Part shown: positions 10,055-20,776 of the stretch, piece after piece | Numbering within the stretch: the stretch's first letter is position 1 | Layout: every line of letters begins with the position of its first letter | Assembly: GCA_002794735.1 (NCBI GenBank) | Contig: NBAZ01000020.1 | Location: 362,632 to 426,631, forward strand | Direction of reading: 5' to 3' | Length of the DNA: 64,000 nucleotides | From: Pyrrhoderma lamaoense | Lineage: Eukaryota; Basidiomycota; Agaricomycetes; Hymenochaetales; Hymenochaetaceae | The notes under the pieces: generated by a model | Databases searched by the model: none | Told to the model about the DNA's origin: nothing | What the model saw: only the letters and a program-made list of their open reading frames with translations | Made by a program: the position numbers and the translations under genes

Positions 10055-10228
10055 CTAGTTTTTTGAGAGTTCGAAAACTGCAAATACTAGAACAAGTGTG
10101 ATAATGAAGACTGCAAGAGTTCCTATAACGATTGGTGACTGGAAAATTAATGCAGAGAATTGGAGGGTTCTTTGTACTCGTGTTTGATTAAGGCTGCTTT
10201 CTTTGAGGTCAATGTTGGAGGTGTCCAT
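10055..10228 (-). CDS. 57-aa N-terminal ORF of B1 gag with one membrane helix
   Basis: ATG at 10228 lies 36 nt inside the 5' LTR edge. The product begins MDTSNIDLKESS and then has one strongly hydrophobic run (SPIVIGTLAVFIITLVLVFA), a plausible transmembrane helix, before TAG at 10055-10057. The same frame continues open beyond that TAG into the Gag start (RTWTQAELTTVINGITG) up to the inversion border at 9955. The 57 residues may therefore be the true N-terminus of Gag cut by one nonsense change (CAG to TAG fits), or a separate small membrane peptide upstream of Gag. A hydrophobic helix at the start of a retrotransposon Gag is unusual. Confidence 0.5.
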   Translation of the reverse strand: MDTSNIDLKESSLNQTRVQRTLQFSALIFQSPIVIGTLAVFIITLVLVFAVFELSKN

Positions 10229-10251
10229 CCACTAGTGGTAGTGAGTAGAAA

Positions 10252-10262
10252 AAAGTTAACCT
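10252..10262 (-). promoter_or_regulatory. B1 primer-binding site, self-priming type
   Basis: On the minus strand AGGTTAACTTT lies 2 nt inside the 5' LTR end. It is perfectly complementary over 11 nt to AAAGTTAACCT within the same LTR (10467-10477), ~65 nt downstream of the TATA box (10535-10542). No tRNA 3' end match was recognised. This is the arrangement of Tf1-type self-priming, where the mRNA 5' end folds back as primer. Confidence 0.55.
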
Positions 10263-10264
10263 AA

Positions 10265-10637
10265 TGTTACAGTTGCAGTAATCAGGCAAGCCTTATGCAC
10301 GCGTGACGTGGCAACGATAACAATAGATCTGCACAGTTCTAAGTATGACGCTCAAAACCACTAGTTGACTTAGTAGCAGTTGTCTCACTGCGAGAGAACT
10401 CTACAAGTTAGTTATATTTAAGTGCTACTTAGTACAATATGCTTACCTGTGAGAGAACTCTACAAGAGGTTAACTTTATGGTGATGATAGTCAGAAAATA
10501 AAGTGTGTGGGGAGTTCTCTCGCAGATTGCTGGGTTTATATACTAGTGGGAACAAACATTAATAAGCAATGAGTCATGAATGATAAATTGGAATATGAGT
10601 CAAGTAATGAAGTGAGTCATGTGAGAATGAGTCATAC
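10265..10637 (-). repeat. B1 5' LTR, main piece (rest at 49449-49566)
   Basis: It aligns with 4470-4843 of the 3' LTR with few differences and stops at GAGTCATAC. The next LTR bases (ACAATCTGAG) reappear at 49449. The two bases AC are present on both sides of the inserted block, so there is at most a 2-bp duplication, unlike the 5 bp left by retroviral-type integrases. Confidence 0.8.
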
Positions 10638-10731
10638 GGTACTAGGGGACTCATTCCAACTGACTGTGTACTTGAGATTTGCTAGTTTGTTCTGCTTCAT
10701 GTAACTGCTATATGAACACCTATATCTCCTG
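10638..10731 (-). mobile_element. Family A copy A2, left piece (5' part of A)
   Basis: This minus-strand family A sequence begins exactly at GGTACTAGGGG, which corresponds to ~370 nt into the element. It continues toward the A 5' end, is interrupted by C1, and resumes at 16849-17121, where it reaches the A terminus (ATCCTGTAACA). Only the first ~370 nt of A are present here. The complementary part sits at the far end of the block (48082-49448). Confidence 0.8.
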
Positions 10732-11078
10732 TGTCAGTGACCAGCAGAGCCTTTACTTGATAAGTACTAAGTGTGAGCAACACAAAGTGGAGAACAAATG
10801 TATTGAGGTACCGAGATAAGACAAGAACAAAGCTAAGTTATACATGAGCTACTAAGCGGTCTTATATATCTAATAAAACTGGGAAAAGTATGAGGTAATA
10901 ACTACATAGCACTCAATCACCTGACTCCTAGTGACTAAGCCAATCACATGACAACCAGTAACTCTCTTAGTAACTATTTATGTGATAGAAGAGAAATAAT
11001 AAGAAAATGAAAAAAATAACTACAAGTTCGTTTTTGTTCATGACATCACCCTCTCCTTATGCAAAACATCCTTATTTT

Positions 11079-14000
11079 CTATTCCGCAAGCGGGTCAGTG
11101 AATTAATAGACAGGTTGGAATGGTAGTTGCTGGAAGTCTATGCTATATAGCTTGCAAGGAGCCAATGAATTTTGTTAGTAAAACTCAGCTACGACCTTGA
11201 GCGCATTCTTTAAGTAGCTTGCTGATCGTGCTCATGCAAATACTCTTTCCATTTCACCTTGAACTGCAATGCTCCACGTCCCACTAACCTAGCTTCTAAC
11301 ACTTCCTCCACTTCCCATTCTTCATTCCTATTTACAATCTCTGGTGGCAGTGGTGATAGTCATTGCTGTGACTCGAACTGGGGGGAGTGATATGGAGATA
11401 GCAGGACTTCATTGAATACCGGATGGATCCTCCATGTGTCTGGTAGCTTCGACTTGTATGCAGCTTTACCAATCTTTTCTACAATTGTGAACAGACCCAG
11501 TCTTTTGTCGTCCAGCTTTTTCATGGGTTGTTTGGTGGTTATGTTGGTGGCTTCTAACCAGACTTTGTCACCTTTCTTATATGCAATAGATTCTCTTTTA
11601 GTTCTGTTATAGAACCGTTTCATTGTCTTTGCTGCCATCTTAAGATTAGCCCCTACTTCTTCTTGAACTTTGCTCATGTGTTCTTTGAACTGCTGGGCAG
11701 ATTCATTACAAGCTATTACACAAGGGTTGGAGCCTTTGTAAGGATGACAACCATAATTGACAAAAAATGATGAGTGGCCTGTAGACACTTGCATTTTGTC
11801 ATTATAAGCAAACTCTGCAATGGCTAGCTAGTCTGCCCAGTCATTTTGTCTGAACTTGACATAGATCCAAAGGTACTGCTCAATCTCTTGGTTGATTTGC
11901 TCAGTCTGGCCATCAGTCTGGGGATGATATGTAGTGGATGAGTTTGCTTCTATCCCCAGTAATCAGTATAAGTCTTTCATAAAGCTAGACTCGAACTGTG
12001 GTCCTGATCGCTGATGACTTTTCAAAGGATACTATGGAGCCTGAATACTTGGTCACAATAGATCTTTGCCATACCTTCTGAAGTCAGTTCTGTGTTGGTG
12101 GGGATTGCATGTATCTACTTGCTAAAGTGATCCACAATTATGCATATAGCATTGAACCCTTGTGATTCTGGTAGTTCACCAATTAGATTTACAGAGATGA
12201 CCTTCCATGGTTCTGATGGTATCTCATTGGGGTTTAGTGGAGCATGTTTCTTTTCCTGGTGAGCTTTGGTTTTTTGGCAAGCTTCACAGCCTGAGACATA
12301 TGTACGCACTTGAGCAGAGATTCCAGGCCACCAGTAACTTCATGTGATCAGTTTGTGAGTCTTATGTTGCTCTGGGTGGCCTGCAAGAGAGTCATCATGG
12401 TGTACTCTGATGATGTCTTCTCGTAGCTTTGCGTCCCATGGCATGTACAGCCTGTGCTCCCAAAATACCAAACCCTTGTCTTCACGTCTCCATTCCTTGT
12501 TTTCTGTGTCTAGTGCCTTTTTAACTGACTTGTCTATTAGTTTACGACTGTCTTTGATTCTTTGGACCAGATTTGTGTCAAGAGATTCGATGGTTACGTC
12601 ATGGATAAACCACTCAGGCTTCAATAAAGTGATGTTTTTGTTGTCATTCTCCCCTCTCTCATGATCCACTCGTCTCGAGAGGAGGTCAGCCTTTTTCATC
12701 TCTTTTCCAGCCTTTGGTACAATTTGCAAGTTGTAATCAGCCAGTTCAGTAACCCATCGTGCTTGTCTGTGGTTCAGATCTTGTGGAGCTTTGAAGTAAG
12801 ATAAGTTTTTGTGGTCTGTCCATACTTCAACAGGGTGCTTGGCTCCTAAGAGATACTGCCTCCATTCTCGCAAGGCAAGCATGATTGCTAGCATCTCCTT
12901 GTCATAGATCGCATAGTTGCGCTCTGCTTGTGACATGGACTGAGAGAAGTATGCAATAGGACGCCATTTGCCTTCCTGTTTCTGAGACAAGATTGCTCCA
13001 ACTGCAAAATCTGATACATCATTCTCAACTCTGAATGGGTTTTTGTCTATGAGCACTGTTAGCACTGGGAAACTCTTTACTGCCTCCTTCAAGCCCTCAA
13101 AAGCCTTCCACTCCTCCTCTCCCCACTGCCACTCCACATTTCCAGTCAACCGGTTAAGAGGTCTCGCTATTTTGCTAAAGTCTTTTATGAATCAACAATA
13201 GAAGTTGTAGAAACCCAGGAATGATTGGACGTTTGTGAGGTTCTTGGGTTCTGGCCAGGTTTGAATGGCTTCAACTTTCTTTGCATCCATGCAGATCTCT
13301 CCATTGCCTATGATAAAGCCTAAGTATTCAATAGTGCTTTGGGCAAAAGTGCACTTCTTGAATTGTAAGTACAGTCGATTTGCTTTAAAATTTCTAGCAC
13401 CTGTCATACAGTACGGTCATGCTCTTTCAAGTCCATGGTATAGATGAAATGTCATCTAGATAAACAATAACATGCCCTTGTCTACCAGGTTTTTAAGATG
13501 GAGTTTATGAAGCCTTGGAAAGTGGCTGGTGAGTTGGTTAACTCAAAGAACATCACCATGGGTTCAAACAGCCTTTGGTTAGTTTTGAATGCTGCCTTCC
13601 ACTCGTCTCCTTCTTTTATACGTATATTGTTGTAGCCCCAACAGACATCAAGCTTGGTGAAGTATTTGGCTTGTTTTGTCTTATCGATAAGCTCTTGAAT
13701 CAGGGGTAGCAAGTACTTGTTTTTGACTGTCCTCTGATTAAGCTTATGATAGTCTTGTACTGGACGAAGTTTGCCATCTTTCTTCTTGACGAAGAAAAAA
13801 GGAGATGCTATGGGTGATTTAGAAAGGCGAATGCAACCATTTCGTAGATTTTCTGCCAAAAATTCATCAAAAACCCGTTGCTCCTCTTGATTAAGTGGGT
13901 AGACTTTGCAATCAGCTGAGGAGAAACCTGGGGTGAGCTCAATAACATGGTCCCAAAGACTCGTTCTGGAAGGTGATCAAATTCTTCTTCACTAAAGAAC

Positions 14001-15030
14001 TTGGGGAAGTCCCTAACATAGTCAGAGGTCACTTCCTGTGGTCTCCGCTGCACTATTCGACAATTCTTTCAATATATCAATCCCAATCGAAGAAGAAGAT
14101 TTGATCTTCTGATTTTAAATCATCCTCTGGATTCAGCCCAATCTCCATGTCTTGTTTTCTTTTGCAGTTGGCTTGGTTATATCCGCACTGGGCTGAGCAT
14201 TGGTTGAAGCATAGTGTTGCATCAGTCCAGTCAATTGAGGGGTTGTGGATTTTTAGCCAATTGTGTCTGAGTCCGTGTCCCCTAAGTCTGTGACAGCAAG
14301 GTCAATGCACTCAGAATGATCATCAATAGTTAGTTGTAAGGTAGCAAACTCCTTGATCAAGTTATTCTTGTTAAAAGTGCTATCAGCATTATAGACTGGT
14401 ATTGCAAGTGGTGTTTTGTGCGTAGGTATTTGGTAGTCTATGACAAAACACTGATTGATGCATGATCCTGTGCATCCACTGTCGACAAAAGCTTTAGTGC
14501 TTATTTGCAAGTTGTTGTCTAGCCTTGTAATCATAACTGGGACTGTCAACTGCCTCTTCCTGCCTCCTTTCACAAACTGGATTAGTTCCCTCATCATCCC
14601 TACTGCCACCTCCACATCCTCCTTACTCATCCTCTGTATTTCCTTCAACAATTCATCTGTCACTTCCTCTCTATGCCCCTCTAGAATAAGGGAGAGTAAC
14701 ACTGGATGTACTTGACTGTCAGAGTCTTCTCGTATCCTTTGTACTATTTAAGGATTAGAAAATGGATCTAGCAGGTCCTGTCATTGTGTTTTTGGTTTCA
14801 CAGGTTTTAATGACTCAGCCAAAAAGTTAGAATAAATAGTTTTATTAAAAGAAGAAGAAGCAGAAGAAACAGAGTCATTTTTAAAAGTTACAGGGTTAGG
14901 AGTACAACATTTTTTTTACGGAAGTTTTAACATTTTCTGATTTTGTATTAATGTTTTTGTCCATTTTTTCTGAAATTGGCCATGAGAAAAAAGAGAAAAC
15001 CAAGTCATTGCCCTCATATGCCGTGTTCAT
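11079..15030 (-). pseudogene. pol: C1 pol (broken)
   Basis: It starts at ATG 15030, in the ATGA overlap with gag. The protease has FVDSGCTGSC (about 14480). The RT has [16 protein letters not shown] (13859-13482), but the catalytic YLDD region near 13450 is destroyed by a shift and stops. RNase H (13149-12700) keeps SDFAVGAILSQ, AIYDKEMLAI and TDHKNLSYF. Integrase (12500-11360) keeps CEACQKTKAH and IIVDHFSK. A C-terminal chromodomain-type segment (EEWEVEEVL, FKVKWK) ends near 11200, and the inferred stop is at 11079. At least six frame breaks are visible, so it is inactive. Confidence 0.8.
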
Positions 15031-16146
15031 GCTTGGGCCACTGCAAAACTCTCATCAAACTCTATCCTATCCTCACTCTCACCTTCTTCCTCAAAGTCAC
15101 TCTCTTTCAACTCTTCCACTCCATCTGCCCATGCTTTTCTCTCACTTCCACTCATAGCACGCAAGATTGCTCAGATCTGTGTCTTTTGGTTGGGACATTC
15201 ACATGCAAAATGTCCAACCTTTCCACACAAGTAGCAGCCACCTCGTCGTCGAGCTTGACCCACTGACATATCCATTGGCTGCCCAAGTCCTATAGACGTG
15301 ATTCCCGAGTGGTCTCACTTAACAAGGGTTTCATTAGTTGGACGAGTGGCAGGTGGGTTGTTCTGGGGACGTAGTTTGAAAGTGCTCAGAAAAGAGTTAT
15401 CTTGTCCTCATATTGCCTTCAGCTCTAACTTGGTTCTCTCGTGGAGCATGGCCTGCTCTTTCCATTCTCTATAAGTCATAGAAGTGGAGCAAGAGCTGAG
15501 AACAAAGGTAAGAGTGTCTTTGGGCAAAGCTTTCTTCAGTAGTGAGATTAAGTAGGGTTTGTGCATGATAGAATGGTAACCCACTTTCTGTAGGTAAATC
15601 TTGAACTGCTGAAAAGATTTGTCATATGACTGCTTAACTATATGAAGTCTCTCCAAGTCACATTGTGTATTAGCTCATTTGTTGGGGTCCGAGAAGGCTG
15701 CCTCTAGCTTTCCGATGAACTCATGACTGGTGTTTTTGAAGTCTCCCACATCATTGTAGGCAGATTCCAAGTAGTTTTCTGCCCATACCCCTGCATAACC
15801 TTCTTTCATGAAAGACAACACAAACAGAGCTTGGGATTCGTCATCTGGAAAGTCTGCTTTGGCTGCTCATAGGTATGTGGTGACAGAGCAGATGAAAGCG
15901 TCGTAGTCTTTGCCATCGAGGTTTGGCTACGTGGATCTTAGCACGAGGGGCTGGGCGGTGCTGCCGTTCCACTAGTGCCATAAGTCCTCTCACCACATTG
16001 TTAGTCCCTTCGATTTCTTCTCTAAGGGCTCGAAGCTGTAGCTGTAGCTGCTTCACAGTAGGGGGTGTGAGAGGTGGGTTGAGCGGCTCTTGCTGCTGCT
16101 GCTGTTGTTGTTGTTGTTCTACATTGTCCTGTTCTATTGTTGCCAA
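15027..16146 (-). pseudogene. gag: C1 gag (broken)
   Basis: A Gln repeat near the N-terminus is followed by a coiled-coil-like LQLQLRALREEIEG, capsid remnants (15656-15408: KQSYDKSFQQFKIYL, HKPYLISLLKKALP) and a CCHC knuckle region near 15200. C1 keeps CGA where C2 and C3 have a TGA stop just before the knuckle. As in C3, the codon at the expected start is ATA rather than ATG. The end overlaps the pol start as GCATGAA (15027-15031). Confidence 0.75.
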
Positions 16147-16848
16147 GCCAGGGTCGCTTCTCTATTGTTGATGTCAAAGAAGATCTGGAAAGATAGTCCT
16201 TTATACCAGAGTCATATGGGTGGGTAAGCGTTGATAGAGGTGAGTACAAAGGTGTGGACAAGAGTGTGATGAAAGAAAATATATAGTTGTAAAGCCAGCT
16301 TAGAAGTTAAGTACCTTTAAATAATGGCTAGCTTTATGCACACCACTGATAGCAGAGTATTAGATAAGCAGATGATGATGTAATGTAGATGATGATGTAA
16401 TAGGAGTTTAGGGTGTGGGAAAGTTTACGTGGAGAGATAATGAAAGCACTGGTCCCCCCCCCTATAGTGAGAAAACAAAAAGGATTGTGTTGTGATAGAT
16501 GATGAGCACAAGACAATGAGTAGCTTTGTTCTGATGTCAGCGACCAGCAGAGCCTCTACTTGATAAGTACTAAGTGTGAGCAACACAAAGTGGGGAACAA
16601 GTGTATTGAGGTACCAAAATAAGACAAGAACAAAACTAAGTTATATATGAGCTACTAAGTGGTCTTATATATTTAATAATCCTGGGAAAAGTATGAGGTA
16701 ATAACTACGTAGCACTCAATCACCTGACTCCCAGTGACTAAGCCAATCACATGACAACCAGTAACCCTCTTAGTAACTATTTACATAATAGAAGAGAAAT
16801 AATAAGAAAATGAAAGAAATAACTACAAGTTCATTTCCATTCATGACA

Positions 16849-17121
16849 TTCTGTAGGATTTGGTAAGGTCCTAGTTTCTGACCTTTGTCATGATTCTATC
16901 CAACCACGGACTTGATCCAGCAATGGCTCTGCTGGCTGCGCATGTAGTCGTTCAAACACTGCAGGCCTTTTTTTATCTTAAGAAAGGACTTCCCTGTGTG
17001 ACATTGCTGAGTTTCCTATTGTTCATAATAGGCAGGATTTGCAGCTTCCTATATTTGGTTTGTGTTTGATCTCTGACCTAGCCAATGATCCGTGAATCTT
17101 CAAACCTCCAATCCTGTAACA
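16849..17121 (-). mobile_element. Family A copy A2, right piece ending at the A 5' terminus
   Basis: It continues A2 after C1 and covers the first ~270 nt of A, including the start of the 281-aa ORF in degraded form (for example TTTTTTTATC where intact copies have a GAAGA run). It ends at CCAATCCTGTAACA (17121), the A start on the minus strand. The next 22 bp belong to element F. Confidence 0.8.
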
Positions 17122-17514
17122 ACAATGAGTAGTTTTAACCTAATGTTAGCAACTAAACCCAGTCTATGGTCAGAGTCTGGCCTAAGTCACTAATCAACAA
17201 GTATCAACAGCAATAGAGAGTAATAAGATGTATTGAAAGTAACTCCAGTGCCGAGTCAGGAGAGTAGACAAGGTTGAAACTAAGGACTATTTACTGACCA
17301 AAGTACTACTTATATACAATTTGAAGCATGTGATATAACAGTGTGATCATAGATAAAAAAGAAAGGAAATAGAATGTAATAGAACATGATAGAATGTTAA
17401 AGAATATAGAAGAATGGAAGTGTTTGTAATGGATCGGAGTTTGTCAATAAGAATGAGTAAAAAGGAATGGGTCAAAAGTTGTGGAGTAATATGGATTAGT
17501 AAGGGAGTCCAAAG
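17122..17514 (-). mobile_element. LTR fragment of another chromovirus (F)
   Basis: On the minus strand, 22 bp of internal sequence (17122-17143) follow an LTR-like unit ending CTAACA (starts at 17144 on the plus strand). The unit has a TATATAAG box (17310-17317). The internal piece contains AGGTTAAAACT, which matches the complement of LTR sequence 17271-17281 at 10 of 11 positions, ~35 nt downstream of TATA. This is the same self-priming layout as B and C. No coding sequence of F remains. The far LTR border is hidden by E1. Confidence 0.55.
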
Positions 17515-18136
17515 TACAGTTCGCCAAAAAACTGTTGACATGATCGATGTAGTGATAAGTTTTTACATGTAACTCGATAACCACAAATTAAATAAACAAA
17601 ATAAAAAATATATTCAAATAGCCATACATAAGATCTTTTTAATGATGTATATATTGTAAGGTAAAATAAAAAATTGAGAGACTTATGCTCGATATATTAT
17701 TACATAATTGTGTCAACAGTTTTTTTGCTTTGAAATTATTTTTTTATTATATTCAGAATAACTCGAATTTTTCATTTACAACTTAATTCCAAATTCTTAT
17801 AGATTAAAAACTCGGATTATTATATCTATTTAGTATATAAATTACATTGATATTCTAGGTGATTAAATTAAATTTTCGATTTTAAGCAGAATTAAAATAA
17901 TGTTTTTTAAAAGACAAAAATAAATTTAATTTATATATAAATTAATATCAAAACTCGACCATAGTCATTTATTTTTAATGATAAACAAGATATAATATAT
18001 TTTGAAGCATATATAGATCAATATAAAATTAATTTTTATCATACGTACCTACGAGATTTTATAAAATTTATACTTAATCTGTATTATAAAATCAATAAGC
18101 AAGTAAAATAATTATAATTTCTATACAATATCAATA
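17515..18136. repeat. AT-rich repeat E, copy 1
   Basis: About 620 bp of very AT-rich DNA begins TACAGTTCGCC. Positions 17515-17955 recur almost unchanged at 51375-51836. It has a 16-nt inverted repeat, CAAAAAACTGTTGACA (17525-17540) against TGTCAACAGTTTTTTTG (17711-17727), 170 bp apart. No ORF is seen. It sits between F and the truncated copia protease, so it or a later rearrangement cut both. The family is unknown; a MITE-like element is one option. Confidence 0.55.
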
Positions 18137-19249
18137 TATTCTTTAGTTCAGGAACATGAAGTACACAATGAAATTCAAGTAGACATCCTCTTTTCCTATT
18201 CACAACTGTCTGGAACTTCACAGAGCCAATTCCAACTGAGTAGATTGTTGTATCATTTGCCAGCCTTACTGGTGTTCTCTGGGGCATGTATTTAGAGAAC
18301 CAGTGGCGATGTGGGGTCATGTGGCAAGTGGCACCTGTGTCTGTGATCCAGTCAGTTGAAGCATTAAGCAGAAGAGGCGAATGAGAATTGGTGAAATCAG
18401 AGGTACTTGTATTTTCAGCAAATTCAGCATCAGCTTCTTCTACAATCTTGGCTTCTTCCTGGGGTTTGCTCTTGCCCTTGTTGTTCTTCAACTCCTCTTT
18501 TTTCTTCTTGCTTGCATTTCACATGTCAAAGCACTGGCTTAACTCATGACCATTTCTGCCACAGAAAGTGCACTGTTTGGACGCTTTAGAGGACTTTCCA
18601 CTGTGGGTTTGGTGAAAGCTCTGTGTGCAAGATCAGAAGCAGACTGGTTTGTGTTTGCTTCCTCAAGTGCAAGTGCTTGTGTGAGGTCAGACATGGACAG
18701 ATTAGTGGTCATGAGGAGTGAGGTGCGAAGATTTGCATATTTTTCAGCAGGAAGGCCTTTCAGCAATGCCATAGAAGCCAGCTCATCGTCTAAAAGCTCC
18801 AAAGTAAAAGATTTATCTCTGAGAGCCTGGACATCAAGTAGAGCAGCTCTCACACGACCAGCAAACTGAGTAAGTGACTCCTCATCAGTTTTCTGTAAAG
18901 AGAGTAGTCTCTCATAAGCATTAAAGCGCTGTGCAGGCTTCTTCTGTTTATGAGCATTCTCAAGAGCAGTCTACATGCCATGAGGATCTTCAGCTTCAAG
19001 TTTAGCAACTATGTGAATCCTCTGTTCAGGTTCAATAGTGAGCTCAATAAGAGCAATGGCTTGGTCTTTTCGAAGCTGGTAGTCCTCATAGTCATCTGGT
19101 TTAGCTGATTTGTCTGGGACTGCTTCTTTGTTGTTGATAATGCGCCATAGGTTCAGAAAGCGAGCTGTAGCAACCAAACTATCTCTCCAGAGTGAGTAAT
19201 TCTGGGAGTTGAGTATAATCTGGTTTGGGAGGTTTGGGAGAGAAGGCAT
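18137..19249 (-). pseudogene. Ty1/copia gag-protease half, reversed
   Basis: ATG 19249 opens a copia-type Gag (NSQNYSLWRDSLVATARFL, the usual start of this family). It continues after a stop at 18973 through VQALRDKSFTLELLDDELAS (18853-18539). It then has a CCHC knuckle CTFCGRNGHELSQC (about 18520-18561) in another frame, and the protease TDWITDTGATCHMT (18491-18138). It ends abruptly at HVPELKN (~18138), where E1 begins. The plus-strand copia pol at 20777 starts at the residues that would follow (LTRSKDYIVTI). The two halves look like one element broken and inverted. Confidence 0.75.
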
Positions 19250-19612
19250 TGTTGAGAGGGAGTGAGTGGAGGGATTGGAGCGAAACTTGAAGGGCAGGTA
19301 GTGTACTAGTGCAGCTACTAGTGTGCAAGATTAAAGGTCTGTCCGAGTTCTGTGTCAGCAGTTATAAGAGAAAATCGCCAAACGCCCGAATAGGCTTGTG
19401 AATACAAATTAAGATGAATACACAATGTGTCAGAGGCTAAGTACCTTGTATTACTGAGGTATACACAGGAAACCGCAAGACAGTGCTGGTCTCTTGGACT
19501 GTTAAGTCTCCGGAGGCACCACTGATTGAGAGAGACTTATTAGCTTAAGTAACTACTGACAATAGTAGATACAATCAGTGAACTAAGGCTGAGCAGACTA
19601 AGCTTCACAATC
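19250..19612 (-). other. Leader/LTR-like sequence upstream of copia gag
   Basis: These 363 bp precede the copia Gag start on the minus strand and probably hold its 5' leader and part of an LTR. No TG...CA borders or primer-binding site could be fixed. I see no coding frame. Confidence 0.3.
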
Positions 19613-19711
19613 TACTTTTACACACATCCACAATAGATCCCCCACTTCTGCTCTCAAAAACATCACTCCATATGAACAGTGTCTTTGACTGCACTGCTTA
19701 TGTGCACATCA
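19613..19711 (+). pseudogene. Small copia integrase fragment
   Basis: It matches the integrase of the plus-strand copia pol (21546-21690), from TCTACTTTTACACACATCC to GTGCACATCAA, with ~50 bp missing in the middle after CATATGAAC. It is a stray internal duplicate pointing the same way as the pol half. Confidence 0.75.
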
Positions 19712-20776
19712 AACAATACAAAAAATGGAAGAGATATATAATAATATGGCTATACAAATAACAAAGACCTTAATTAAGAACCAGAAGGAAGATTGGAGAT
19801 ACTACAACAATTATGGATGGTTTGATATGCATACAAACAACTATTGCTACAATACTACCCTACATAATATAATGAGAGTACAGAACCACCTTTGGTTAGA
19901 AGAACTATTTAAAGAATTATATTTAAATCAACCTGAACTACAGGTTTGCTCTAAAGCAATGCTAGATGCTAGAAGTCATGGAGAACCAATCCTAGTCATA
20001 TTAGCAATATATGCTATACTACACAAACAAGCTTTAGAAGAAATCAAAGAAGCAATTTAGAAAGCTGTAATCAGTGTTATAAACAAATGTTTTGCATTAC
20101 AAGGACCAAGCATAATAAATATAGATGAAAAGGAGACTAATCACTTTGCAATGCGAATGCACACACTGTGGAGAGGAATGATATACAAAACATATAATAA
20201 AGCTCCTTATCCAAGATTCGAAAGAGTAAATTAGATCACTCTTAACAGAACTCAATCAGTAACACCTCCAGTAATACCACATTGAGAAAATCCTTCATTA
20301 CCAGTCATGTTTAATAGGGAACACCCTATACTACCACACATTAATACTATTCTCTCAAGAGAAGAATAGGATAGAAACAATCCATCAGCCCATGTTAGAA
20401 CAAGCATTGTGTCAGACCATCCACAGTTTGAATGGCAGACTAGCCATTCCTCTTAGCAAGCCCAAGGCTGGGCTAAGAAGATATTCCCATGCTAGAGTGG
20501 GCACACTGGTCATATATATTCCCACGATATGAATACAATAATTCACGAGTCAGGTGATTGTAATTATGGACATGGTAACAGATACAGTTATAAACAATAT
20601 AACAAACTTAATGCTTATAGATGAAGGACAAATTGAACACTTTAATTAGTGTCACAAATTGCTGGAAACATGGATATGAGTGCCACAAATGAAATGTGCC
20701 ACAAATTAAATATAATAATAGTATTTCCCAATGATTAAATGAGTAGTTAGTTCACATGTAGTAGATTAATCTATTA
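19712..20776 (+). pseudogene. Unknown decayed ORF region H (~300 codons)
   Basis: A single plus-strand frame from ATG 19725 stays readable for ~300 codons but is cut by TAG at 20058-20060 and further TAG/TGA codons (about 20233, 20284, 20368, 20456). Most could come from CAG, CGA or TGG by C-to-T or G-to-A change. The readable parts are Asn/Tyr-rich early (MEEIYNNMAIQ, WRYYNNYGWFDMHTNN), with HTLWRGMIYKTYNKAPYPRF in the middle. The 3' part has three copies of (G/T)(T/C)CACAAAT around 20650-20710. It interrupts the copia sequence. I do not recognise it; a Gag-like protein of another retroelement is a guess. Confidence 0.4.

Larger units (their letters stand above)
10732..16848 (-). mobile_element. 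C1 chromovirus, full length with both LTRs (6,117 bp)
   Basis: The two 314-bp LTRs (10732-11045 and 16535-16848) run TGTCATGAA...CTGACA on the minus strand. Flanks are TCCTG (10727-10731) and TTCTG (16849-16853), a 5-bp target duplication with one change. It lies inside family A copy A2. The LTRs show more mutual differences by eye than those of C2 and C3, so it looks the oldest of the three C copies. Confidence 0.9.
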
